Below, in pieces: positions 1 through 6,462 of a stretch of 11,095 nt of DNA (position 1 is the stretch's first letter; every line of letters starts with the position of its first letter). Origin of the DNA: an uncultured Zetaproteobacteria bacterium. GTDB lineage: Bacteria; Pseudomonadota; Zetaproteobacteria; Mariprofundales; Mariprofundaceae. A program made the translations under genes and the position numbers. The stretch is from the NCBI GenBank assembly GCA_913056285.1, contig CAJXNE010000055.1:1-11095 (forward strand). Direction: 5' to 3'. The notes under the pieces are model-generated. The model had not been told where the DNA came from and ran no database searches. It saw only the letters and a list, made by a program, of their open reading frames with translations.

Positions 1-98
1 GGGCGTCCAGCCACCTTGAGTGCCGCATTGATGCCGGCCAGCATCCCCTGCCCTGCCGCTTCCTCATAGCCGGTTGTACCATTGATCTGGCCGGCGAA
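1..98 (-). CDS. mnmG: MnmG (GidA) tRNA-modification enzyme, internal fragment, joined to gltB
   Basis: Read on the minus strand from base 98 down to base 3 there is an open frame of 32 residues that begins [18 protein letters not shown] and continues [14 protein letters not shown]. This is the highly conserved MnmG block (E. coli has [18 protein letters not shown]). MnmG is the FAD-dependent partner of MnmE that installs (carboxy)methylaminomethyl groups at U34 of certain tRNAs. The fragment is cut at the left by the window edge. At the right the match stops at about base 98: the next codons do not look like MnmG and the frame reaches a stop at 123-125. It therefore has neither of its own ends and abuts an unrelated gene on the other strand. 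I read it as part of a chimeric or rearranged junction rather than a functional gene here. The identification is firm; the biological reality of its position is doubtful. Confidence 0.85.
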
Positions 99-767
99 GG
101 CAACGATTACGTCGGCAAGGGCTTATCGGGCGGACGCATCGCCATTTATCCGCCTAAAACATCCAATATCGTGGCAGAAGATAATATTATTGTCGGTAAT
201 ACCGCGCTGTTTGGCGCCACCGGCGGAGAATGCTATTTCCGCGGTGTAGGCGGCGAGCGCTTTGCCGTGCGCAACTCCGGTGCCGTAGCTGTCGTGGAAG
301 GCGTTGGTGATCATGGTTGTGAATATATGACCGGCGGTACGGTTATCGTGCTCGGTGATACAGGGCGCAACTTCGCTGCCGGCATGTCTGGCGGTATCGC
401 TTATGTGCTGGATAAGGATGGTACCTTCGAGAGCCGTTGCAATATGGCGCAGGTCGCGCTGGAAGCCATTGCTTCTGAAGCCGATGCGCTGGAAGAGCTG
501 GATCATCAAGGGCCTGATCTGGAAACGCATGGCCGTGTCGATATCAAACATTCGTTATCACAGAATGACCAGCAGATTGTGCGCACGCTGATCGGGCGGC
601 ATGTGCATTATACCAACTCCGGCGTTGGCAAACATATTCTCGAGAACTGGAATGAATTTGTGGGTCAGTTTGTGAAAATCATACCTGTCGATTATCGCCG
701 TGCCATGGCCGAAGTCGAAGCAGAACAGACCGCCGCTGCAGCAGCAAAGGAGACAGCAAATGGGTAA
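81..767 (+). CDS. gltB: Glutamate synthase (GOGAT) large subunit, C-terminal part only
   Basis: The frame encodes about 225 C-terminal residues of the glutamate synthase alpha chain, from [15 protein letters not shown] at about base 93 to the TAA at 765-767. The full protein is normally about 1500 residues: a glutamine amidotransferase domain, an FMN/3Fe-4S synthase domain, and this terminal GXGXG beta-helix domain. Visible family blocks include [49 protein letters not shown] and [11 protein letters not shown]. The last of these, with their regularly spaced glycines, are the repeats of the beta-helix. With GltD the enzyme turns glutamine and 2-oxoglutarate into two glutamates using NADPH. The 5' part of the gene is absent because sequence left of about base 60 belongs to mnmG on the other strand. 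The exact left limit is uncertain between about 60 and 98, since that stretch reads acceptably in both genes. A GTG at 171 is an internal valine codon, not a start. The tail ([18 protein letters not shown]) is low-complexity. Confidence 0.93.
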   Translation: MDLAGEGNDYVGKGLSGGRIAIYPPKTSNIVAEDNIIVGNTALFGATGGECYFRGVGGERFAVRNSGAVAVVEGVGDHGCEYMTGGTVIVLGDTGRNFAAGMSGGIAYVLDKDGTFESRCNMAQVALEAIASEADALEELDHQGPDLETHGRVDIKHSLSQNDQQIVRTLIGRHVHYTNSGVGKHILENWNEFVGQFVKIIPVDYRRAMAEVEAEQTAAAAAKETANG

Positions 768-2196
768 GCCAACCGGATTCAAGGAATTTGAGCGCGAAAA
801 CCTGAGTTATGCGCCGGTCGCCGACCGTGTCCTGCATTACAAGGAATTCTACAAACTGCCGGAAGATATGGCCACGCAGGGTGCACGCTGCATGGATTGC
901 GGCATTCCGTTTTGCCACAACGGTTGTCCAATCAACAATATTATTCCGGAATGGAATGATGCGGTCTATCGCGACAAATGGCATGAGGCGTTGGTTATTC
1001 TGCATTCAACCAATAACTTCCCGGAATTCACCGGTCGCATCTGCCCCGCTCCATGCGAGGAAGCCTGTACGGTCAACCTGATCGGCGATGCCGTCTCGAT
1101 TAAAAATATCGAACTCTCCATTGTCGAAAAAGGCTGGGAGAATGGTTGGATTACACCGCAAATTGCAGAAGTGAAAAGCGGAAAACGCGTTGCAGTTGTC
1201 GGTTCCGGCCCTGCCGGCATGGCTGCAGCCCAACAGTTAGCCCGTGCCGGTCATGATGTGGTGGTGTTCGAAAAGAACAACCGCATCGGCGGCCTGATGC
1301 GTTACGGCATCCCGAACTTTAAGTTTGACAAGTCCGTGATTGATCGCCGCATGTCCCAGATGCGCGCTGAAGGTGTGGAATTCCGGGTCAATTCTCATAT
1401 CGGCGGCAATGTGCCGGCCAAAGATCTGCTCAATGATTTCGATGCTGTAGTGCTCTCAGGCGGTTCCGAAAAACCGCGCGATCTGCCGGTGCCGGGCCGA
1501 GAGCTCAACGGCATTCATTTCGCCGTAGATTTTCTCACCAAAAACACCCGCCGCGTACTCGGCGATGATATACCTGACGATGAATTTATTTCGGCTACCG
1601 GAAAACACGTTGTGGTTATCGGCGGTGGCGATACCGGATCGGACTGTATCGGCACATCCAACCGTCATGGCGCAGCATCGATTACGCAGCTGGAAATCAT
1701 GCCCAAACCGATCGATGAACCCGATAAACTGACCACCTGGCCGAACTGGCCCATGAAGCTGCGCACCTCCACTTCGCAGGAAGAGGGTTGCGATCGTGAC
1801 TGGGAGGTATCCACCAAACGGTTTATTGGCGATGATGATGGCAATGTAAGCGCTATCGAATGCGTACGCGTAGAGTGGAAACAGGAAAACGGCCAGTGGA
1901 AACTCAACGAAATCAAAGGCTCTGAATTTGAACTGCCAGCCCAGTTAATCACGCTGGCTATGGGCTTTGTGCATCCGGTGCATGAAGGCATGATTGAAGA
2001 ACTGGGTGTGGAAAAGGACGGACGCGGCAATGTCGCTGCCAACGATCAGGATTACACCACGAGCATCGACAAAGTATTCACCGCCGGCGATATGCGTCGT
2101 GGTCAATCTCTCGTCGTCTGGGCCATCCGCGAAGGCCGCCAGTGCGCCCGAGCTGTCGATGAATATCTGATGGGAACAACCACCCTGCCCCGCTAA
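760..2196 (+). CDS. gltD: Glutamate synthase small subunit (NADPH-dependent)
   Basis: This 478-residue protein is the beta subunit of GOGAT. It takes electrons from NADPH through FAD and passes them via iron-sulfur clusters to the FMN site of GltB. The N-terminal domain has the cysteine pattern for two 4Fe-4S clusters: C44, C47, C52 and C56, then C95, C99 and C103 ([12 protein letters not shown]). The FAD-binding Rossmann motif is GSGPAG at 148-153, followed by [14 protein letters not shown]. The NADPH-binding motif is GGGDTG at 288-293. The C-terminal FAD contact region reads [21 protein letters not shown]. The ATG at 760 is chosen because AAAGGAGA (746-753) sits 6 bases upstream and the residues after it ([13 protein letters not shown]) match the family start. 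It overlaps the gltB stop by 8 bases, implying translational coupling. Length is normal and there is no frameshift. Confidence 0.97.
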   Translation: MGKPTGFKEFERENLSYAPVADRVLHYKEFYKLPEDMATQGARCMDCGIPFCHNGCPINNIIPEWNDAVYRDKWHEALVILHSTNNFPEFTGRICPAPCEEACTVNLIGDAVSIKNIELSIVEKGWENGWITPQIAEVKSGKRVAVVGSGPAGMAAAQQLARAGHDVVVFEKNNRIGGLMRYGIPNFKFDKSVIDRRMSQMRAEGVEFRVNSHIGGNVPAKDLLNDFDAVVLSGGSEKPRDLPVPGRELNGIHFAVDFLTKNTRRVLGDDIPDDEFISATGKHVVVIGGGDTGSDCIGTSNRHGAASITQLEIMPKPIDEPDKLTTWPNWPMKLRTSTSQEEGCDRDWEVSTKRFIGDDDGNVSAIECVRVEWKQENGQWKLNEIKGSEFELPAQLITLAMGFVHPVHEGMIEELGVEKDGRGNVAANDQDYTTSIDKVFTAGDMRRGQSLVVWAIREGRQCARAVDEYLMGTTTLPR

Positions 2197-2208
2197 ACGT
2201 AGGGCAGG
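2184..2208 (+). repeat. Small inverted repeat across the gltD stop codon
   Basis: CCTGCCC (2184-2190) and GGGCAGG (2202-2208) form a perfect 7-bp stem with an 11-base loop that contains the gltD TAA. No U-run follows, so it is unlikely to terminate alone. It lies 9 bases upstream of the stronger terminator hairpin and may help protect the transcript 3' end. The role is inferred. Confidence 0.5.
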
Positions 2209-2217
2209 ATTTCGCTG

Positions 2218-2251
2218 AACAAAGGGTCGCGCAAGTGACCCTTTGTTATTT
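2218..2251 (+). terminator. Rho-independent terminator after gltBD
   Basis: AACAAAGGGTC (2218-2228) pairs perfectly with GACCCTTTGTT (2237-2247). This gives an 11-bp stem with an 8-base loop (GCGCAAGT), followed by a short T-rich tract ending at 2251. It begins 22 bases past the gltD stop. It should close the gltBD operon and insulate the phosphate-transport operon downstream. Read in reverse the stem is preceded by A-rich sequence, but no minus-strand gene ends here. Confidence 0.85.
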
Positions 2252-2285
2252 CAGGCAACCAAACAATCGTCTTATACAAGGTGTA

Positions 2286-2305
2286 TGTCCCATAAATATG
2301 GGACA
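2286..2305. promoter_or_regulatory. Perfect 9-bp palindrome upstream of the pit promoter (possible operator)
   Basis: TGTCCCATA (2286-2294), two central A bases, then TATGGGACA (2297-2305) make an exact inverted repeat. Outside a one-base mismatch the symmetry resumes weakly (GTG at 2281-2283 with CAC at 2308-2310). The centre lies about 52 bases upstream of the predicted transcription start, a common place for an activator or repressor dimer. It is not followed by a T-run, so it is a poor terminator. It does not resemble the tandem CTGTCAT repeats of a PHO box. The binding protein is unknown. Confidence 0.5.
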
Positions 2306-2311
2306 CGCACA

Positions 2312-2341
2312 TTGATTTCCCTGTTGAATTGAGCGTATAAT
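2312..2341 (+). promoter_or_regulatory. Predicted sigma70-type promoter of the pit operon
   Basis: TTGATT (2312-2317) is separated by 18 bases from a consensus TATAAT (2336-2341), predicting a start near 2348. That leaves a short leader with AGGAGA at 2354-2359, 6 bases before the pit ATG at 2366. It is the only good promoter I see in the intergenic region between the gltD terminator and pit, and it would drive pit, the DUF47 gene and perhaps cmoAB. Confidence 0.65.
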
Positions 2342-2365
2342 CAATCTCAGAACAGGAGATATGCT

Positions 2366-3412
2366 ATGGATAGTCTGTTCACGATTGCTGCAATCACGGT
2401 GATTGTGCTGGTGGTGTTTGATTACACCAATGGCTTTCACGATGCCTCCAATGTGATTGCTACTGTGATTGCATCACGCGCCATGACACCGGTTCAAGCG
2501 GTATGTGTCGTTGGCTTCTTTGAGTTTCTCGGGCCATTGCTCGGCGGCACGGCAGTCGCTGATACCATCGGCAGCTTTGTCGACATTTCCGATTTTCAGG
2601 CCATGCCGGCCATGATTATCATCCTGTGTGGCGTGATTGCCGCTGTAGCCTGGAATATCATCACCTGGCGGTTGGGCATACCCTCTTCATCCTCGCATGC
2701 GCTGGTTGGCGGTTTGGTCGGCTCAGTCATGATAGCCGCTGGCGGCGAACATATTGTCTGGGGGCTGGATGAATTAAGTCACGGCCATGTAATCGGCGTT
2801 TTCAAGGTATTGATGGCTTTACTGATTAGTCCGATTATCGGTTTCTGGGCTGGCTTTCTGATGCATCGCTGGATGGGTATATTGCTGCGCGGAGCAAGGC
2901 CGCAAATCAATCGCAAATTACGCCGCAGCCAGTTTCTGACGACAGCAGCGCTGGCCTTCGCCCACGGCGCCAACGATGCTCAAAAAAGTATGGGCGTGAT
3001 TACTTTGATTCTCTTGCTCGGTGGTTTTATTCCCGAGTTCATAGTGCCATTCTGGGTGATTGTTGTCTGTGCTTCGGCAATCGCGCTGGGCATCATGTCC
3101 GGCGGCTGGCGTATTGTGCGTACGGTCGGCTTCGGGATTTATAAAATCCGCCCCTTGCACGCCGTAAACGCTCAAATTACTGCCGGAGCCGTCATTTTTT
3201 CCGCCGCCTTGCTGGGCGGGCCGGTTTCAACCACCCACGTGGTCAGTTCATCCATTATGGGCATTGGTGCATCGGAGCGCCCGCGCGCCGTCCGGTGGGC
3301 CAAGGCGGCGGATATTATCAGCACCTGGATTTTCACCATCCCCGGTTCGGCTTGCATTGCCGCTATGACATATCTTGTGATCGGACAATGGTTTGTGCCC
3401 GTTGGTTTGTAG
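2366..3412 (+). CDS. pit: Inorganic phosphate transporter, PiT family
   Basis: A 348-residue integral membrane protein of the PiT family, which moves phosphate (usually as a metal-phosphate complex) across the inner membrane with a cation gradient. The two inverted halves typical of the family are visible. The first has FDYTNGFHDASNVIATVIASRA (core NGFHDASN at 22-29) and PSSSSHALVGGLVGS (from 107). The second has AHGANDAQKSMGVITL (199-214) and PVSTTHVVSSSIMG (286-299). Hydrophobic segments alternate with these loops along the whole chain, with a basic cytoplasmic-type loop near 170-190 (RGARPQINRKLRR). The length is at the short end for bacterial PiT proteins but complete. The ATG at 2366 follows AGGAGA at good spacing. 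The next gene is the DUF47 protein commonly paired with this transporter class, which supports phosphate as substrate. Confidence 0.93.
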   Translation: MDSLFTIAAITVIVLVVFDYTNGFHDASNVIATVIASRAMTPVQAVCVVGFFEFLGPLLGGTAVADTIGSFVDISDFQAMPAMIIILCGVIAAVAWNIITWRLGIPSSSSHALVGGLVGSVMIAAGGEHIVWGLDELSHGHVIGVFKVLMALLISPIIGFWAGFLMHRWMGILLRGARPQINRKLRRSQFLTTAALAFAHGANDAQKSMGVITLILLLGGFIPEFIVPFWVIVVCASAIALGIMSGGWRIVRTVGFGIYKIRPLHAVNAQITAGAVIFSAALLGGPVSTTHVVSSSIMGIGASERPRAVRWAKAADIISTWIFTIPGSACIAAMTYLVIGQWFVPVGL

Positions 3413-3421
3413 GAGGTTATC

Positions 3422-4123
3422 ATGAATACATCACTACCCCGTAGTTTCAAAAGCCTGCTTGATCATGTGATCCCGCCCATGCCGGATTTCTTTTCACTGA
3501 TCAACGAGCAGTGCGTCCTGTGCGTACAAACCATGTCGGCATTTGTCACTTATATGGAGAGCGGTGATGCCGACAAGGCGAGGCTGGTCCGGCAGCTGGA
3601 AAAGCACGGGGACGAACTGAAGCGCCGTAACAGTAAAATTCTCAACCGCGCTTTCACCACACCGATGGATCGCGAAGATATTTATGATGCCATTATGAGC
3701 ATTGACGATATTATCAATTACGCCAAAACCACAGTGCGCGAACTGGAGGTGCTGGAACTCAAGCCCGACCCATGCATGCTGGAGATGGCGATTGAACTTC
3801 GCGATGGCGCAGAAGCCCTGCAACGAGGTTTTGCCATGCTGAGCAAAAACCCTGCTCACGCCGAGGATGATGCCCTGGCAGCACGCAAAGCCGAACAACG
3901 TGTGGAACGAGTATACAGGCAAGCCATTGCCAAACTGTTTCACCCCGATGCCATGCTGCAAAAAATCCCTGGCGATGACGGCGGTTCAGAACACCAGCAA
4001 CTGGCATTGGTGATGGTAGATATTTTCAAACACAGGGAAATTTACCGGCATATGTCCAATGGTGCCGATCATCTGGCTCATACTGCGGACAAACTCAACG
4101 ATATTATCGTTAAAATTTCCTGA
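3422..4123 (+). CDS. DUF47 / PhoU-like accessory protein of the PiT transporter
   Basis: This 233-residue, almost entirely helical soluble protein fits the DUF47 (PhoU-divergent) family, which is typically encoded beside pit genes and is thought to modulate phosphate uptake. Supporting features are FFSLINEQCVLCVQTMSAFVTYM near the N-terminus and the block LEKHGDELKRRNSKILNRAFTTPMDREDIYDAIMSIDDIINYA at about 59-101. That block holds the acidic and basic helix residues (EKHGDE, DREDI, DDI) characteristic of PhoU-like three-helix bundles. The C-terminal half repeats the pattern (ARKAEQRVERVYRQAIAKLF, then DIFKHREIYRHMSNGADHLAHTADKLNDIIVKIS). The Shine-Dalgarno sequence AGGAGG (3411-3416) overlaps the pit stop codon and lies 5 bases before the ATG, so the two are tightly co-translated. 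No signal peptide or membrane segment is seen. The exact biochemical role is not established for the family. Confidence 0.9.
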   Translation: MNTSLPRSFKSLLDHVIPPMPDFFSLINEQCVLCVQTMSAFVTYMESGDADKARLVRQLEKHGDELKRRNSKILNRAFTTPMDREDIYDAIMSIDDIINYAKTTVRELEVLELKPDPCMLEMAIELRDGAEALQRGFAMLSKNPAHAEDDALAARKAEQRVERVYRQAIAKLFHPDAMLQKIPGDDGGSEHQQLALVMVDIFKHREIYRHMSNGADHLAHTADKLNDIIVKIS

Positions 4124-4133
4124 CCGACTCAAA

Positions 4134-4156
4134 TCAGGCTTGGACTTCAAGCCTGA
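4134..4156 (+). repeat. Hairpin between the DUF47 gene and cmoA, next to the cmoA start
   Basis: TCAGGCTTG (4134-4142) pairs perfectly with CAAGCCTGA (4148-4156), a 9-bp stem with a 5-base loop. It fills most of the 40-base gap and ends 7 bases before the likely cmoA ATG, where a ribosome binding site would be expected and none is seen. No U-run follows, so it does not look like a terminator. It may set mRNA stability or limit cmoA initiation; this is inference. Confidence 0.55.
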
Positions 4157-4163
4157 AATAATC

Positions 4164-4886
4164 ATGCTTGCACGTATGGGCCGCGACTCGATTTATACTT
4201 CGGATATTCACAACAATGGGTTCGTCTTTGACGACAAGGTAGCGCACGTTTTTGCCGATATGATCAACCGTTCTGTGCCCGGCTACGGACAAACGTTGCA
4301 GATGGTGGAATTGCTGGCCCATGAATATGCGCAAGCCAACACGAGTCTGTATGATCTCGGCTGCTCGCTTGGTGCAGCTACCATGGCTTTAAGTCGCGGC
4401 GCTGCTGGCAAGGGCTGCCATATCATCGGGGTGGACAACTCCCCTGCCATGGTTGAACGCTGCAAGGAAATGCTGAAAGATGAGTCTGTAGAGATTCTTT
4501 GTCAGGATATCCTTGATGCTGACATTCAAGATGCATCGGTGGTCGTTTTGAATTTCGTACTGCAATTCATTGCCAAAGAACAAGGGCCTGTGCTGCTTGC
4601 CAAAATTTATCAGAGTCTCAAGCCCGGCGGCATATTGATTCTGTCCGAAAAGTGTGCCTTCAAAAATAACGATGAAAATCAACGCCAAATCGAACTGCAC
4701 GAGGCATTCAAGCGCGCACAGGGCTATTCGGAAATGGAAATCAGCCGTAAACGCTCCGCTCTGGAAAACGTACTGATTCCCGAAACCATGGATACGCACC
4801 ATGCCCGTTTGCAGCAGGCCGGATTCTCCGCCTCCCATACATGGTTCCAGTGTTTTAATTTCGCCTCCATGATTGCCATAAAATGA
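4164..4886 (+). CDS. cmoA: Carboxy-S-adenosylmethionine synthase
   Basis: CmoA converts S-adenosylmethionine and prephenate into carboxy-SAM, the donor used by CmoB for the cmo5U34 wobble modification of tRNA. The protein is about 240 residues with a class I methyltransferase fold. Family blocks are FDDKVAHVFADMINRSVPGYG near the N-terminus, the cofactor loop YDLGCSLGAAT (63-73), GVDNSPAM (89-96), VVLNFVLQF (127-135), GYSEMEISRKRSALENV (187-203) and WFQCFNFASMIAIK at the end. All closely parallel E. coli CmoA. Start choice: the frame stays open back into the DUF47 gene, but similarity begins only at DSIYTSDIHNNGFVFDDKV, so the ATG at 4164 (or the in-frame ATG at 4176) is preferred. Neither has a clear Shine-Dalgarno sequence. 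The stop overlaps the cmoB start (ATGA), giving coupling to its pathway partner. Confidence 0.95.
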   Translation: MLARMGRDSIYTSDIHNNGFVFDDKVAHVFADMINRSVPGYGQTLQMVELLAHEYAQANTSLYDLGCSLGAATMALSRGAAGKGCHIIGVDNSPAMVERCKEMLKDESVEILCQDILDADIQDASVVVLNFVLQFIAKEQGPVLLAKIYQSLKPGGILILSEKCAFKNNDENQRQIELHEAFKRAQGYSEMEISRKRSALENVLIPETMDTHHARLQQAGFSASHTWFQCFNFASMIAIK

Positions 4887-5869
4887 GAGCCTATCAGGAG
4901 AACGAAGCAGCAAAATTGAAGTACTGTCTGTCCTGTTCGCCACTGTCTGCGTTTGCTGATCAGTTTTCAGATATCAATGCGCAGGGCTGGGCAAACATAG
5001 TGAAGCATGGTGATTTAAGTCGATGGCAACGCGGCTTTGGAGCATTGCCCCATGTCATCCCATCTGAAATCCATTTGGATGCCTCAGCGATTAAAATCGG
5101 AGCCTCTGCCGACACATCCATACCCGCAGCCATGATCGAATCCGCATTAAAGCAAATGCACCCATGGCGCAAAGGTCCGTTTGAGTTTTTCGGCATCCAT
5201 ATCGATACCGAATGGCGCTCGGATTGGAAGTGGGATCGACTCAAAGATGCGATCACTCCACTAACAGGACGCACTGTTCTGGATGTCGGTTGCGGTTCTG
5301 GCTATCACCTCTGGCGCATGTTGGGCGAAGGGGCCAAACTGGCGCTGGGTATTGACCCCACAGCGCTATTCTCGATGCAGTTCGCAGCCATAAAACGCTA
5401 TCATCCCGATGCGCCGGCATTTATTCTGCCGGTCGGGATTGAAGCCATGCCATCCGGTATGGATTGCTTTGATAGCGTATTTTCGATGGGCATTCTCTAT
5501 CATCGTCGATCCCCGATTGATCATCTGCTGGAGTTGAAATCGCTGTTAAACAACGGCGGTGAACTGGTGCTGGATACACTGGTCACCGAAGGCGACGAAC
5601 AACATTGCCTGATGCCGCACTGCCGTTATGCCAAGATGCGTAATATCTGGTTTATCCCGAGTGTGGCGATGTTAAAGCTCTGGTTAAAACGCGCCGGTTT
5701 TAAAAATATCAGGGTTGTCGATGTCAGTCCTACCGGCACAGATGAACAACGCAGTACCGCATGGATGACGTTCGAATCGCTCGCCGATTTTCTCGACCCG
5801 GATGATGCCGGCCGAACCATCGAAGGCTATCCCGCCCCGGTCCGCGCCATTCTCACTGCACAACGTTAA
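4883..5869 (+). CDS. cmoB: tRNA U34 carboxymethyltransferase
   Basis: CmoB transfers the carboxymethyl group from carboxy-SAM to 5-hydroxyuridine at position 34, giving 5-oxyacetyluridine, which broadens wobble decoding. The 328-residue length matches the family (E. coli 323). The N-terminal third is divergent, then strong blocks follow: PWRKGPF (94-100), IDTEWRSDWKWDR (107-119), the SAM loop LDVGCGSGYHLWRM (133-146), GIDPTALF, FSMGILYHRRSP (200-211), RYAKMRNIWFIPS and ESLADFLDPDDAGRTIEGYPAPVRA. By alignment with the E. coli carboxy-SAM ligands (K91, Y200, R315), the equivalents here are K97, Y206 and R321, all kept. The start overlaps the cmoA stop by 4 bases. The last stop codon (5867-5869) interlocks with that of the convergent cyclophilin gene. 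Confidence 0.96.
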   Translation: MRAYQENEAAKLKYCLSCSPLSAFADQFSDINAQGWANIVKHGDLSRWQRGFGALPHVIPSEIHLDASAIKIGASADTSIPAAMIESALKQMHPWRKGPFEFFGIHIDTEWRSDWKWDRLKDAITPLTGRTVLDVGCGSGYHLWRMLGEGAKLALGIDPTALFSMQFAAIKRYHPDAPAFILPVGIEAMPSGMDCFDSVFSMGILYHRRSPIDHLLELKSLLNNGGELVLDTLVTEGDEQHCLMPHCRYAKMRNIWFIPSVAMLKLWLKRAGFKNIRVVDVSPTGTDEQRSTAWMTFESLADFLDPDDAGRTIEGYPAPVRAILTAQR

Positions 5870-6462
5870 GGCAGTACAGATACCTTTTCCATCACATCGC
5901 CCTGCTTGATCTGATCGACGATATCCATGCCTTCAATCACCTGACCGAAAATCGTGTATTGCCCGTCCAGATGCGGTTGCGGGCCAAAGCAGATATAAAA
6001 CTGACTACCGGCTGAATCCGGGCTGGCTGAACGCGCCATGGCGACTGTGCCGCGCACATGTTTACGATCATTGAATTCGGCTTTGACTTTATAACCGGGG
6101 CCGCCTCTTCCCGTGCCGTCCGGATCGCCGCCCTGTGCCATAAATCCGGCAATGACACGGTGAAATGTTAAACCATCATAATAGCCTTTACCGGCCAGCG
6201 CCTTGAAATTGGCCACGGTATTCGGTGCGCTGTCCGGATACAGTTCAATCAGCACCTCGCCATGCTCCGTTTCAATTTTGATGTGATTTCCCTCAGGAAT
6301 ATCTTTATCTCCCGCCTGCGGCGCTTTGGTAAACAAACCCATTGATTGCTCCTTTGTTGTCTCATGGCCCGGGCTGAAAATGTTGACCACGATCAACACC
6401 AGAAAAGCCACGGCCATGATTTTGTAATTCCGGCGTTTTATCTTGTCCGGATCATCGTTCAT
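5866..6462 (-). CDS. Cyclophilin-type peptidyl-prolyl cis-trans isomerase with N-terminal membrane anchor
   Basis: The long form is 198 residues. A basic cytoplasmic N-terminus (DKIKRRNYK) is followed by one hydrophobic segment, about residues 15-30 (IMAVAFLVLIVVNIFS). The positive-inside rule then puts the catalytic domain in the periplasm. A short linker leads to a cyclophilin domain from about residue 59. Its hallmarks are PNTVANFKALAGKGYYDGLTFHRV (R102 is the catalytic arginine position), FMAQGGDP (107-114), GTVAMARS, SQFYICFG and HLDGQYTIFGQVIEGMDIV. It catalyses proline isomerization during folding. The first ATG (6462) overlaps the truB stop as ATGA with no Shine-Dalgarno sequence. An in-frame ATG at 6342 (residue 41) has an excellent one and would make a 158-residue soluble enzyme, so the true start is ambiguous and both may be used. 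It is the last gene of the infB-rbfA-nrnA-truB cluster. Whether it is ppiA- or ppiB-like cannot be settled, so no symbol is given. Confidence 0.92.
   Translation of the reverse strand: MNDDPDKIKRRNYKIMAVAFLVLIVVNIFSPGHETTKEQSMGLFTKAPQAGDKDIPEGNHIKIETEHGEVLIELYPDSAPNTVANFKALAGKGYYDGLTFHRVIAGFMAQGGDPDGTGRGGPGYKVKAEFNDRKHVRGTVAMARSASPDSAGSQFYICFGPQPHLDGQYTIFGQVIEGMDIVDQIKQGDVMEKVSVLP
6340..6355 (-). promoter_or_regulatory. Strong internal ribosome binding site and start codon in the cyclophilin gene
   Basis: On the minus strand AAAGGAG (6349-6355) lies 6 bases before an in-frame ATG (6340-6342) that begins MGLFTKAPQAGDKDIPEG. This starts immediately after the membrane anchor and before the catalytic domain. 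It is a far better initiation site than the upstream ATG at 6462, which has none. It would yield a cytoplasmic isomerase lacking the anchor. Confidence 0.6.

Noticed and set aside
2252..2365. PHO box (tandem CTGTCAT-type repeats) in front of pit
   Set aside because: No tandem 7-mer of that kind is visible; the only strong structure is the inverted repeat at 2286-2305.
3494..3961. Open frame of 155 codons on the minus strand opposite the DUF47 gene
   Set aside because: It is antisense to a clear family member with good coupling to pit; the product has no recognisable motif.
4134..4156. Rho-independent terminator between the DUF47 gene and cmoA
   Set aside because: The stem is good, but the bases after it on the plus strand are A-rich rather than a T-run, and cmoA starts only 7 bases later.
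4059..4163. Upstream in-frame ATG (4059) as the cmoA start
   Set aside because: It would add 35 residues overlapping the DUF47 gene that have no counterpart in CmoA; family similarity begins only after the ATG at 4164.
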